Origin: Ruminococcus sp.
GTDB lineage: Bacteria > Bacillota > Clostridia > Oscillospirales > Ruminococcaceae
Direction of reading: 5' to 3'
NCBI GenBank assembly: GCA_017478965.1
Contig: JAFVCV010000006.1
Coordinates: 1-41,425, forward strand
Length of the DNA: 41,425 nt
Shown: one piece after another, positions 24,560 through 33,085 of the stretch
Position numbering within the stretch: the stretch's first letter is position 1
How the letters are laid out: the number at the start of each line of letters is the position of its first letter
Translations under genes and position numbers: made by a program
The notes under the pieces: model-generated
What the model was told of the DNA's origin: nothing
The model's database searches: none
Seen by the model: the letters and a program-made list of their open reading frames with translations, nothing else

Positions 24560-25768
24560 ATGGTAGACATAGAAGGTTTTATCGGGAAATACGTGACAAA
24601 GCGGGAACAGTCGATGTTCCTGCCGGATATAGAGGGCAGCAGGGACAGGCTCAGCGAAAAGATAAGCGGCAAGTCGGTCCTTGTTATCGGCGGCGCCGGC
24701 AGCATCGGTAGTTCTTATATAAAAGCCATACTGCCTTTCAGACCCAGGTCGCTGGTGGTGGCCGACATCAACGAGAACGCCCTTGCTGAGCTGACCAGGG
24801 ACCTGAGGAGCACGAAGGGTATGTATGTGCCGGAGGATTATGTGCCTTACCCTATGGACTTTGCATCTTCGGTGTTCAGAAAGATGTTCGCTGCCAGGGG
24901 CGGGTTCGATATCGTAGCGAATTTCTCTGCCCACAAGCACGTCCGCAGCGAGAAGGACATCTATTCCGTAGAGGCGCTGCTGCGCAACAATGTACTCAAT
25001 GCGAAGCTGTTGCTGGACCTTCTCGAACAGTATCCGCCTGAGGAATACTTCTGTGTTTCCACCGACAAGGCCGCTAATCCTGTGAACATCATGGGCGCCA
25101 GCAAGAGGATAATGGAGGACCTTATCTTTTCTTACTCGGACAGGTTCCCGGTAAAGACAGCCAGGTTTGCTAACGTGGCATTTTCCAACGGCTCACTGCC
25201 GGCTGGTTTTCTGGCAAGGATACAGAAGCTGCAGCCCCTGAGTGCGCCTACGGATACAAAGAGATATTTCGTTTCTCCGCAGGAAAGCGGTCAGATCTGT
25301 ATGCTTTCCTGTATGCTTGGCAATAACCGTGAGATATTCTTCCCCAAGCTGGAAGAGGCGCAGATGATGACCTTTGATTCTATAGCTACGGACCTGCTCC
25401 ATGTAAACGGCTATGAGGTGCTGGAATGCGGTTCTGACGAGGAGGCCGTCGAAAAGGCGGAGGAGCTTAAAAAGGGCAGCAGGCTTTATCCTGTACACTA
25501 TTCCGCTGCCGATACCTCAGGGGAGAAATCTTTTGAGGAGTTCTATACCGAGACAGAAAGCATTGATATGGACAGGCTCAGCGCTCTCGGCGTGATAACC
25601 GGCAAGCCCATACCCAGCCGTGAAAAGGTACGGCAGCTGTTTGAAAAGCTCACGGCTGTTTTTGAAAAGGACGGTACCACAAAGGAAGAGGTAGTAGCTG
25701 TCATCAAGGGATATCTGCCTAATTTTGAGCATATCGAAAAGGGAAGATCTCTTGACAGCAAAATGTAA
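24560..25768 (+). CDS. legB: NDP-HexNAc 4,6-dehydratase (LegB/CapD-like)
   Basis: The 402-residue protein has GGAGSIG (44-50) for NAD(P), the CapD-type VSTDKAANPVN (166-176) and MGASK (178-182). Enzymes of this group convert UDP- or GDP-GlcNAc to the 4-keto-6-deoxy sugar. GGGAGG before ATG 24560 sets the start. It opens the run LegB-LegC-PtmE-LegH-LegG/LegI-LegF, the known legionaminic acid order of activities, so it is most likely LegB. It could also feed the aminotransferase at 9267. A C-terminal extension (about 290-402) goes beyond the catalytic core. Confidence 0.87.
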   Translation: MVDIEGFIGKYVTKREQSMFLPDIEGSRDRLSEKISGKSVLVIGGAGSIGSSYIKAILPFRPRSLVVADINENALAELTRDLRSTKGMYVPEDYVPYPMDFASSVFRKMFAARGGFDIVANFSAHKHVRSEKDIYSVEALLRNNVLNAKLLLDLLEQYPPEEYFCVSTDKAANPVNIMGASKRIMEDLIFSYSDRFPVKTARFANVAFSNGSLPAGFLARIQKLQPLSAPTDTKRYFVSPQESGQICMLSCMLGNNREIFFPKLEEAQMMTFDSIATDLLHVNGYEVLECGSDEEAVEKAEELKKGSRLYPVHYSAADTSGEKSFEEFYTETESIDMDRLSALGVITGKPIPSREKVRQLFEKLTAVFEKDGTTKEEVVAVIKGYLPNFEHIEKGRSLDSKM

Positions 25769-25792
25769 GTCAGTAGGAAAGGTCAGAGTGAT

Positions 25793-26980
25793 ATGGGAAG
25801 GTTCATTCCGTTGTCTATCCCTAATTTTGAGGGAAATGAAAGAAAATATGTTGACGATGCCATAGACCAGGGCTGGGTGTCCACAGGGGGCGCCTATATA
25901 ACCAAGCTGGAGCAGCAGCTGGCTGAGTTCCTGCACACAGAGAATGTGGCCGCCTGTCAGAGCGGTACTTCTGCGCTGCACCTTTCGCTGGTCGAGATCG
26001 GCGTAGGGCCTGGTGACATGGTCATAGTGCCGCCGCTGACTTTTATTGCGGCTGTAAACCCTGTCAGATATCAGTTCGCCGAGCCGGTGTTCATCGACTG
26101 CGATGACAGCTTCTGCATGGACCCCGTCAAGCTCAGTGAGTTCTGCGAGAACGAGTGCGAATTTATCGACGGCAGGCTCATCTATAAGGCGGACCGCAGA
26201 CAGATAAAGGCTGTCATCGTTGTCCATGTCTTCGGGAATATGGCTGACATGGCGGCGATAATGAAGATCGCTCACAGGTATGGCCTGAAGGTCGTAGAGG
26301 ACGCTACGGAAGCTCTGGGGACCAAGTATACGGAGGGTGAGCTTGCAGGTAAATATGCGGGAACTGTCGGTGACTTCGGCGCATTTTCCTTTAACGGCAA
26401 TAAGATCATCACCACCGGCGGCGGCGGCGCTGTCACAGCAAACGATCCCGCTGTGGTGGACCATATCAGGTTCCTTTCAACACAGGCAAAGACCGACCCT
26501 CATTACTATATCCATGATGAGATAGGTTATAACTACAGAATGACTAATATCCAGGCAGCCCTGGGTGTGGCTCAGATGGAAGAACTGCCTGAGTTCATCA
26601 GACGCAAGCAGGCGAATTTTGACAAGTATGCAAGGCTCTTTGAGGGCTTTGACCTTTGTAAGCTCATCCCTTTCAGGGCGGGGACTTCTTCAAACAAGTG
26701 GTTCTATTCTCTTGAGATAAACAGAGACAGGATAACTGCCTCTATGCGGGAGATAATAACCGCTTTGCAGGACAAGGGCGTCCAGACCAGAGCTATATGG
26801 GGACTTATCAATGAGCAGAGACCCTACTTCGGAAGTCTGACCTATAAGCTGGAGAAGGCTCCGTACTATGCGGCAAGGATACTGAATATCCCATCAAGCA
26901 CACAGATAACCGACGAGGAAATAGAGTACACAGCTGATGCTGTCAAGCAGCTGTTTAAGGAACTGGACAATGAAAAGTGA
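25793..26980 (+). CDS. legC: LegC-like aminotransferase (DegT family)
   Basis: The 395-residue protein has QSGTSALHL, VVEDATEALG (167-176) and the PLP Lys204 in SFNGNKIITTGGGG, the pattern of LegC/PseC-type enzymes. It aminates C4 of the keto-sugar made by LegB with glutamate as donor. It is only distantly like the aminotransferase at 9267, so the operon carries two aminotransferases for two amino sugars. AGGAAAGG lies about 14 bases before ATG 25793; no closer start exists. Confidence 0.88.
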   Translation: MGRFIPLSIPNFEGNERKYVDDAIDQGWVSTGGAYITKLEQQLAEFLHTENVAACQSGTSALHLSLVEIGVGPGDMVIVPPLTFIAAVNPVRYQFAEPVFIDCDDSFCMDPVKLSEFCENECEFIDGRLIYKADRRQIKAVIVVHVFGNMADMAAIMKIAHRYGLKVVEDATEALGTKYTEGELAGKYAGTVGDFGAFSFNGNKIITTGGGGAVTANDPAVVDHIRFLSTQAKTDPHYYIHDEIGYNYRMTNIQAALGVAQMEELPEFIRRKQANFDKYARLFEGFDLCKLIPFRAGTSSNKWFYSLEINRDRITASMREIITALQDKGVQTRAIWGLINEQRPYFGSLTYKLEKAPYYAARILNIPSSTQITDEEIEYTADAVKQLFKELDNEK

Positions 26981-28037
26981 AATCTCAAAATTTGTTGCGA
27001 ACGAAGAAACGACCATAGTCGAGGCTATGAGTCTGATAGATGAAAACGCCCAGGGCATACTCTATGTGGTAAGGGACGGCAGACTCATAGGCAGCCTTAC
27101 CGACGGCGATATCCGCAGGCATATAATAAAAAATGGAGTGCTCTCGGCGCCGATAAAGGACGCTATGAATAAAGAGCCGAAGTTCGTTTTCGGGTCTGAA
27201 ACGGACAATGCGGAGGATATAATGCGCCAGAAGAAGATATACTCCTTGCCTGTTATTGATACTGATAAGAGACTGACGGATATTATTTTCAGCAGTGACA
27301 CTCACAAGAGGTCTGTAAATTCCTCCGCTCTCGCAGGAACGCCTGTGGTCATCATGGCAGGCGGAAAAGGCACAAGGCTATATCCCTTCACAAAGATACT
27401 GCCAAAGCCGCTGATACCTATAGGAGATGTGCCGATACTTGAACGCATCATCAATCGGTTCAACAGCTATGGGGCCAATGACTTCTATCTGACGGTAAAC
27501 TATAAGAAGGAAATGATAAAGTCCTATTTCAAGGAGCTTTCGCCGGATTACAGCATCACGTATGTTGAAGAGGACAAGCCCTTGGGCACAGCCGGCAGCA
27601 TCAGACTGATAAAAAAGAAGTTCGGGACTCCTATTATCGTGACCAACTGTGATATACTTATCGAGGCCGATTATGAAAAGGTGCTCAGATACCATAATGA
27701 CTCAGGCAATGCAATGACGATAGTTTCGTCATTGAAAAATACGACCATTCCCTACGGAGTGCTCCATTCATCGGAGAACGGGCAGATAACCTCCATGGAG
27801 GAAAAACCGCAGCTCTCCTGCTTTATAAATACGGGAATGTATGTGCTTGGACCGCAGTATATAGAGCTTATCCCGGAGGATACCTTCTACCATATGCCGG
27901 GCCTTGCTGAGCAGCTCATAGCAAAGGGGCTGAAGGTCGGGATGTACCCCATAAGCGAGAACTCGTTTCTGGACATGGGGGAATTTGAAGAGATGAAGAA
28001 GATGGAAGCAAGAGTTAACAGCGGGGAGATAAATTGA
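26970..28037 (+). CDS. ptmE: CBS-domain hexosamine-1-phosphate nucleotidyltransferase (PtmE-like)
   Basis: The 355-residue protein has two CBS domains (about 1-115; GSLTDGDIRRHI at 41-52) and a nucleotidyltransferase with GGKGTRLYPFTKILPKPLIP (131-150). In Campylobacter, PtmE of this architecture makes GDP-glucosamine/GlcNAc for the legionaminic pathway; CBS domains suggest regulation by a nucleotide. ATG 26970 is chosen for AAGGA eight bases upstream; it overlaps legC by 11 bases. Its presence favours the GDP-linked legionaminic route over a UDP-linked sialic one. Confidence 0.88.
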   Translation: MKSEISKFVANEETTIVEAMSLIDENAQGILYVVRDGRLIGSLTDGDIRRHIIKNGVLSAPIKDAMNKEPKFVFGSETDNAEDIMRQKKIYSLPVIDTDKRLTDIIFSSDTHKRSVNSSALAGTPVVIMAGGKGTRLYPFTKILPKPLIPIGDVPILERIINRFNSYGANDFYLTVNYKKEMIKSYFKELSPDYSITYVEEDKPLGTAGSIRLIKKKFGTPIIVTNCDILIEADYEKVLRYHNDSGNAMTIVSSLKNTTIPYGVLHSSENGQITSMEEKPQLSCFINTGMYVLGPQYIELIPEDTFYHMPGLAEQLIAKGLKVGMYPISENSFLDMGEFEEMKKMEARVNSGEIN

Positions 28038-28660
28038 GCAGAAAAATAGTTCTGATAGGCGGCGGCGGGCACTGTAAGTCAGTGCTCGATACACTGCTCA
28101 AAAACAATGGATATGATGAGATAGTGATAACAGATCACTGTATACCTGCCGGTACGGAGATATTCGGATGCAGGGTAGCGGGTACTGACGGTGTACTGCC
28201 TGAGCTTTTTGCGCATGGCTTTACGGACGCATTTATTACTGTGGGAAGTATCAAGAGCACTGCCCTGCGGCACAGGCTTTATGATATGGCCCGAAGTATA
28301 GGTTTTGAAACGGTCAGTATCATCGACAGTTCGGCCGCAGTCTCTGAACATTGCAGGATAGGCCCGGGAGTATTTATTGGCAAGAAAGCTGTTGTCAATG
28401 CCGATGCTGAGATAGCAGACTGCGCCATCATAAATACCGGTGCGGTAGTCGAGCATGAGAGCAGGGTAGGTGAGTTCTCTCACATTTCTGTGGGGGCAAA
28501 GCTTTGCGGGAATGTAACAGTCGGCAATGACAGCTTAGTCGGAGCCGGTACAACAGTGATACAGGGTGTTCATATCGGCAGTAATGTGATAATTGGTGCC
28601 GGCAGTACGGTGCTGAAAGATATCGAAGATAATTCTCTAAGATACGGGATAGTAAAATAG
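28034..28660 (+). CDS. NeuD/LegH-like acetyltransferase
   Basis: The 208-residue protein has the NeuD/PglD plan: an N-terminal Rossmann-like domain (IVLIGGGGHCKSVLD) and a C-terminal left-handed beta-helix with many hexapeptides (CRIGPGVFIGKKAVV…IGSNVIIGAGSTV). The His in NTGAVVEHES is the likely base. It probably acetylates the C4 amine made by LegC. It starts at TTG 28034 behind GGGGAGAT, overlapping the previous stop by four bases. Confidence 0.87.
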   Translation: MSRKIVLIGGGGHCKSVLDTLLKNNGYDEIVITDHCIPAGTEIFGCRVAGTDGVLPELFAHGFTDAFITVGSIKSTALRHRLYDMARSIGFETVSIIDSSAAVSEHCRIGPGVFIGKKAVVNADAEIADCAIINTGAVVEHESRVGEFSHISVGAKLCGNVTVGNDSLVGAGTTVIQGVHIGSNVIIGAGSTVLKDIEDNSLRYGIVK

Positions 28661-28668
28661 GTGATGAT

Positions 28669-29664
28669 ATGTCAAAAACACTGATAATAGCTGAGGCGGG
28701 CGTTAACCATAACGGCAGCCTTGAAATTGCAAAGCAGCTGGTCCGCACAGCAAAGGAGTGCGGTGCGGATATCGTGAAATTTCAGACGGCAAAGCTGGAT
28801 TCGCTGGTCTCAAAGTATGCTGAGATGGCGGATTATCAGAAAGCCAATACGGGCAAGGTGGAGTCACAGAAAGAGATGCTTTCAAGACTTCTGCTGAGCT
28901 TTGAGGATTTTACCGAGCTTGCGGGATACTGCAAAGAGGTCGGCATAATGTTTTTGTCTACCCCTTTCGATGTCGAGAGCATACATTTTCTGAACGGTAT
29001 GCAGCAGATATGGAAAATACCCTCGGGTGAGGTGACTAATTATCCCTATCTTGTTGAGATAGCTAAGACCGGCAAGAGGGTCATCCTTTCTACCGGTATG
29101 TGCGAGATGGAAGAGATCAGGGCGGCAGTGAAGGTACTTAAAGACAACGGCGCAGACGATATCACTATCCTTCACTGCACTACTGAATACCCCGCTCCTC
29201 TTGCGGAGGTCAATCTCAATGTCATGACCACACTTAGAAACGAGTTCGGCTGCAAGGTGGGCTATTCTGACCACACCAAGGGGATAGAGGTGTCCCTGGC
29301 GGCGGCAGCTATGGGGGCGCAAGTCATCGAGAAGCACTTCACTCTTGACCGGGATATGGAAGGGCCGGACCACAAGGCCAGCCTTGAGCCTGATGAGCTG
29401 AAAGCCCTTGTTGAGGGCATAAGGAATATCGAGCTTGCAAAGGGGTCGTTTGAAAAAGCTCCCACTGAAAGCGAGCTTAAAAACAGGGCAGTCGCCAGAA
29501 AGAGCATAGTTGCTGCAAGGGATATCAGTCAGGGAGAGCTGCTCACCGAAGAGAACCTGACCACAAAAAGGCCCGGCAGCGGCATTTCGCCCATGAGGTG
29601 GAAAGAGGTCCTTGGCACCGCTGCAAAGCGTGATTTTATGGAAGACGAGCTGATCGAGATATGA
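28669..29664 (+). CDS. legI: Nonulosonic acid synthase (LegI/NeuB family)
   Basis: The 331-residue protein has a TIM-barrel start LIIAEAGVNHNGSLEIAKQL, the metal-binding EKHFTLDR…GPDHKASLEP, and a C-terminal antifreeze-like SAF domain (about 272-331, GSGISPMRW). It condenses phosphoenolpyruvate with a 6-carbon sugar to give a 9-carbon nonulosonic acid. AGGTGATG before ATG 28669 supports the start. The surrounding LegB/C/PtmE genes favour 2,4-diacetamido-trideoxymannose, thus legionaminic acid, over sialic acid. Confidence 0.92.
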   Translation: MSKTLIIAEAGVNHNGSLEIAKQLVRTAKECGADIVKFQTAKLDSLVSKYAEMADYQKANTGKVESQKEMLSRLLLSFEDFTELAGYCKEVGIMFLSTPFDVESIHFLNGMQQIWKIPSGEVTNYPYLVEIAKTGKRVILSTGMCEMEEIRAAVKVLKDNGADDITILHCTTEYPAPLAEVNLNVMTTLRNEFGCKVGYSDHTKGIEVSLAAAAMGAQVIEKHFTLDRDMEGPDHKASLEPDELKALVEGIRNIELAKGSFEKAPTESELKNRAVARKSIVAARDISQGELLTEENLTTKRPGSGISPMRWKEVLGTAAKRDFMEDELIEI

Positions 29665-30809
29665 AAAAGATAGCAGTAGTTACCGCCACACGGGCTGAAT
29701 ACGGCATACTTACCCCTTTGATAAGGGCGATAAACGATGACCCTGAGCTGGAGCTTGAACTCATCGTTACGGGGACTCACCTGTCGGAAAAACACGGTTA
29801 TACAAAGAAATTTATCGAGGCCGACGGATTCCCCATAGCCTGTGAGATACCTATTCTTGAGAAGGGAAATACTCCTTTTGATATTTCTGTTACGATGGCA
29901 AATGCCATAAGGGGATCTGCCGAGCGTTTCAGGGAAGAGCGTCCCGATATGGTCATCATATTGGGCGACCGGACAGAAATGCTGGGTATAGCCAGCGCCG
30001 CAATGAACGAGCGTATCCCCATAGCGCATCTGCACGGCGGAGAGGTCACGCAGGGTGCTGTTGACGACTGTGTGCGCCATGCTCTCTCAAAGATGAGCTA
30101 TCTGCATTTCACTTCCACTGAGGTCTACAGGAAACGTGTTATACAGCTGGGCGAAGCGCCGGAAAGAGTTTTCTTTGTCGGTGCGCTCAGTACTGAGAAT
30201 ATATTGAAGGCTCCGCTGATAGGGGAAACACAGATAAGGGCCGAGGCAGGCATAACGGCTGATATGCCCTATGCTGTCGTTACCTTCCATCCGGTCACTC
30301 TTGAAGCAGGCTCCGCCAAAGAGCAGACCCTTGCTTTATGCAGGGCTATGGAGCAGCGCAGTGAGTATTTCTACCTGATAACGATGGCGAATTCCGATGC
30401 GGGGGGAGATACGGTCAATGGGGTATTTGCGCAGTTCGCTGATGCTCATGAAAATGTCAGGCTGGTGGCCTCGCTCGGTATGACAAGGTATCTGAGCGCC
30501 GTGAAATACGCACAGTTCGTCCTGGGGAATTCCTCCAGCGGCATCGTCGAGGCCCCGGTGCTGGGAACGCCCACTGTAAATATAGGCGACAGACAGCGTG
30601 GCAGACTGATGGCAGATACGATAATCAACTGCAAGCCGGATACGGAAAGCATCGTCAGCGCCATAGACAGCGCAGAGAACACGCAGCACGTTCCTACGCT
30701 GATGTACGGCGACGGCGAGACCTCGGGAAAGATAGTCAGCGTTATCAAGGAATGGCTGATGAACGGTAAGATAGATCTGAAAAAGAAATTTTATGATATA
30801 GGTGTCTAA
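29661..30809 (+). CDS. legG: Hydrolysing NDP-sugar 2-epimerase (LegG/NeuC family)
   Basis: The 382-residue protein has VTATRAEYGIL at the start, LGDRTEMLG, HLHGGE and GNSSSGIVEAP, the NeuC/LegG signature. It inverts C2 and releases the nucleotide, giving the free manno sugar for the synthase. It overlaps legI by four bases (ATGA). Confidence 0.92.
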   Translation: MKKIAVVTATRAEYGILTPLIRAINDDPELELELIVTGTHLSEKHGYTKKFIEADGFPIACEIPILEKGNTPFDISVTMANAIRGSAERFREERPDMVIILGDRTEMLGIASAAMNERIPIAHLHGGEVTQGAVDDCVRHALSKMSYLHFTSTEVYRKRVIQLGEAPERVFFVGALSTENILKAPLIGETQIRAEAGITADMPYAVVTFHPVTLEAGSAKEQTLALCRAMEQRSEYFYLITMANSDAGGDTVNGVFAQFADAHENVRLVASLGMTRYLSAVKYAQFVLGNSSSGIVEAPVLGTPTVNIGDRQRGRLMADTIINCKPDTESIVSAIDSAENTQHVPTLMYGDGETSGKIVSVIKEWLMNGKIDLKKKFYDIGV

Positions 30810-30810
30810 G

Positions 30811-31500
30811 ATGAAAACATTATTTCTTATACCTGCAAGGGGCGGCAGTAAGGGTATCCCCCATAAAAACATCAGGGAGCTGTGCGGAAAACCTCTTATA
30901 TATTACAGCATTGAGGCCGCAAGGCATATAGCCAGTGATGAAGATATATGTGTTTCTACAGATGACAGAGAGATCATAGAGTGTGTTGAGAGGACCGGGC
31001 TAAGGGTTCCGTTTGTCAGACCGGAGGAGCTAGCGTCGGATACTGCGGGCAGCAGCGATGTGATAGTCCACGCCCTGAAATTCTATGAAGAACGAGGGAC
31101 TTTTTATGATAGGGTAGTTCTTTTGCAGCCGACCTCGCCGCTGAGGACTTCTGAGCATATCATTGGAGCGATGGGACTGTATAAAGAGTCTCTTGATATG
31201 GTCGTGTCAGTTACTGAAAGCCCTGCGGCGGTTGTGCTTTTTAAGGAGAACGAACAGGGCTATCTTGAACATGCTTTTGATGTGAGCGGCGGGGTGCGCC
31301 GGCAGGATGCGCAGAAACTGTATGAATACAACGGCGCTGTCTATGTTATCAATAGCAGAGCGGTTCTGGAAAAGGGACTCGGCGGACTCGATAAGGTCGT
31401 TAAGTATGTAATGCCCGAGATCAATTCTGTTGATATTGACAACATGATAGACTGGAGCCTGTGTGAGATCATACTTAAAGGAAGATATGACTGTAAGTGA
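30811..31500 (+). CDS. legF: CMP-nonulosonate synthetase (LegF/NeuA family)
   Basis: The 229-residue protein has the CTP-binding LIPARGGSKGIPHKNI, the DRVVLLQPTSPLR segment and the later VDIDNMIDW, all of the acylneuraminate cytidylyltransferase family. It activates the nonulosonic acid with CTP for the transferase at 20829. I choose ATG 30811 with AGGTG seven bases upstream; GTG 30802, overlapping the previous gene, is possible. It is the last gene of the operon. Confidence 0.92.
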   Translation: MKTLFLIPARGGSKGIPHKNIRELCGKPLIYYSIEAARHIASDEDICVSTDDREIIECVERTGLRVPFVRPEELASDTAGSSDVIVHALKFYEERGTFYDRVVLLQPTSPLRTSEHIIGAMGLYKESLDMVVSVTESPAAVVLFKENEQGYLEHAFDVSGGVRRQDAQKLYEYNGAVYVINSRAVLEKGLGGLDKVVKYVMPEINSVDIDNMIDWSLCEIILKGRYDCK

Positions 31501-31578
31501 TCGGGTCCTGATAAAGCACGGACCGGACGGTCCAGTCTAAGACCCTGCTGATAGTTCTTTGAATAAAAAAATCGGCCG

Positions 31579-31610
31579 GCGCCGGGGCATCATGCTCCGG
31601 CGCTTTTTTT
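31579..31610 (+). terminator. Terminator of the 22-kb glycan operon
   Basis: A 10-bp GC stem (31579-31588 with 31594-31603, one G·U) with an ATCAT loop is followed by seven T (31604-31610). No weaker terminator was seen inside the operon. Confidence 0.92.
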
Positions 31611-32604
31611 GATCGCAGTGTTTTTAGTGTCCGGGCGGGGCGTCCTCTCGGGCAAGTCAAACTACTGCGGGAAGTGGTTCCCGCTTCTGAGCAGTGCTAT
31701 TGAGCACGGGCTCTTTCACCCGAACTGCCGCCACTCCATCAACCTCTGGCGTGACGGTGATCCTCTGCCTGAGAGCGTGGACAACACCGACAGCGAGCGC
31801 AGATACAAGCTCGAACAGCAGCAGCGAGCGCTTGAAAGAGCAGTCCGCAGGGCAAAGCGTAAGGTTAATGGACTGAGCGACCCTGAGAACATCAGGAAGG
31901 CTAAGTCGGAGCTGCGGCGGGCTCAGAAGAAACTTCGGGACTTTATCGCCAAGGTCAACGCCGAAGAGGGGGAGACTGTTCTCAAAAGGGATTATGGGAA
32001 GGAGAAGGTGTATGATGGCGAAGTCGTTCATAATTCCTTTATTGACAATTCTGTAAAAAGTGGTACAATAAACGTAGAGGTTGACGAGTTTGTACCTTGC
32101 CTTAAAGATGCTGAGACAGGAGAAATTGTTGATACCGAAGTACGAAAAATAGAAGATATCTCTATTCTTTCTGAATGTACAGAGAAAAATGGGTGGGATT
32201 TTCCTTGGAACACTCCGCCTAAAGGATATGATGTTTATTCTTTAAATATCAAGAACAGCGATACGATTGAGGGACTTATCGCATTAAAACCAGATGAAAA
32301 ATATTGGGGAGTTCATATGTTTTGGGGGAACTCTGCTCCGCATAACATGGGAAAGAACAAAAAATACATCGGTGTTGGCGGACATTTATTTGCGATAGCA
32401 GCTAAAGTTTCTATTGATAATGGTTATGGTGGCTTTATTTTTGCCGATGCAGCTAATAAAGAACTATTTGATATGTTTATCGAAAAATATGGTGCGGCTC
32501 CTTACAGTACAGTGAATCGACCATATCGTTTTGCATTTGAGGAAGACGCATTGCACGCAATACTGAAAACATATAACTTTGAATGGGAGGGCGAAAATGG
32601 ATAG
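31609..32604 (+). pseudogene. 5'-truncated MuF-type phage capsid protein with GNAT-like C-terminal domain
   Basis: The frame opens inside the T tract of the glycan-operon terminator and lacks the N-terminal half of the capsid protein. Visible are SNYCGKWFPLLSSAIEHGLF and HPNCRHSINLW, the signature of the phage minor capsid protein 2 group, distinct from the MuF at 5889. A charged coiled-coil linker follows (about 65-120), then a domain with DTIEGLIALKP and IGVGGHLFAIAAKVSIDNGYG (about 250-275), which looks like the acyl-CoA loop of a GNAT acetyltransferase. Base composition turns AT-rich from about 32030, at the linker/cargo border. No start codon with a binding site is present, so it is probably silent. 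Confidence 0.75.
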
Positions 32605-32776
32605 GTTTGATAGAATGGACTGCGATAATTTTATTGTTGGTACACAAGAAGAACTGAAACCGTTTGAGTATGATATGCGAAAGGTTCGTGAGTACATGAA
32701 GCTAACGGGCAAATCGTTTGCAGACCTCTCAGAAGATGAATTAAAACGATTTAAAACTGATGAAAACACCGTCTAA
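32597..32776 (+). CDS. Small acidic protein, candidate immunity partner of the GNAT-like module
   Basis: A 59-residue ORF starts at ATG 32597, eight bases inside the end of the GNAT-like frame, with GGGAGG seven bases upstream. It is acidic and helical-looking (…REYMKLTGKSFADLSEDELKRF…). Its position, overlap and following terminator are the same as for the small ORFs at 7110 and 8702. The immunity role is inference. Confidence 0.65.
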   Translation: MDRFDRMDCDNFIVGTQEELKPFEYDMRKVREYMKLTGKSFADLSEDELKRFKTDENTV

Positions 32777-32796
32777 GCAATTAGGCGGTTTTCTTA
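32767..32796 (+). terminator. Terminator after the GNAT-like module
   Basis: ACCGTCTAA pairs with TTAGGCGGT (one G·U) around a GCAA loop, then TTTTCTTATACCCA. The stem resembles that at 8832-8857 (TTAGGCGGTT shared). Confidence 0.75.
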
Positions 32797-32820
32797 TACC
32801 CATTTGAAGGAGGTGAGGGA

Positions 32821-32859
32821 ATGGAACTGAGAGCGCAGAGAGAGCTCATCGACCTGTGA
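32821..32859 (+). pseudogene. Start of a lost phage gene
   Basis: AAGGAGGTGAGGGA precedes ATG 32821, which opens only 12 codons (MELRAQRELIDL) before TGA. The strong binding site in the usual phage position suggests the 5' end of a gene otherwise deleted. Confidence 0.35.
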
Positions 32860-32949
32860 GTCTCCCCGGGGAGAAAGGAGGACCTATGGATACAGAGCGC
32901 TAGCTCGATACAGTTTTCATTTGTGATATCAGATGTTAAATATATGTGA

Positions 32950-32978
32950 TTGACGGCGGCGGAAAAAAATGATATGAT
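32950..32978 (+). promoter_or_regulatory. Promoter of the esterase gene
   Basis: TTGACG (32950-32955) and TATGAT (32973-32978) are 17 bases apart. The leader of about 100 bases contains a hairpin CCTTTCTC/GAGAAAGG (about 33000-33031). Confidence 0.7.
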
Positions 32979-33085
32979 AGATATGGTCCGTGCAGATGGC
33001 CTTTCTCATATAAGATCGGGAGAGAAAGGTCTGTACCTATCAGGGCCGCAACTATAATATCTATCTGCAAAATGGAGGAAACAAA

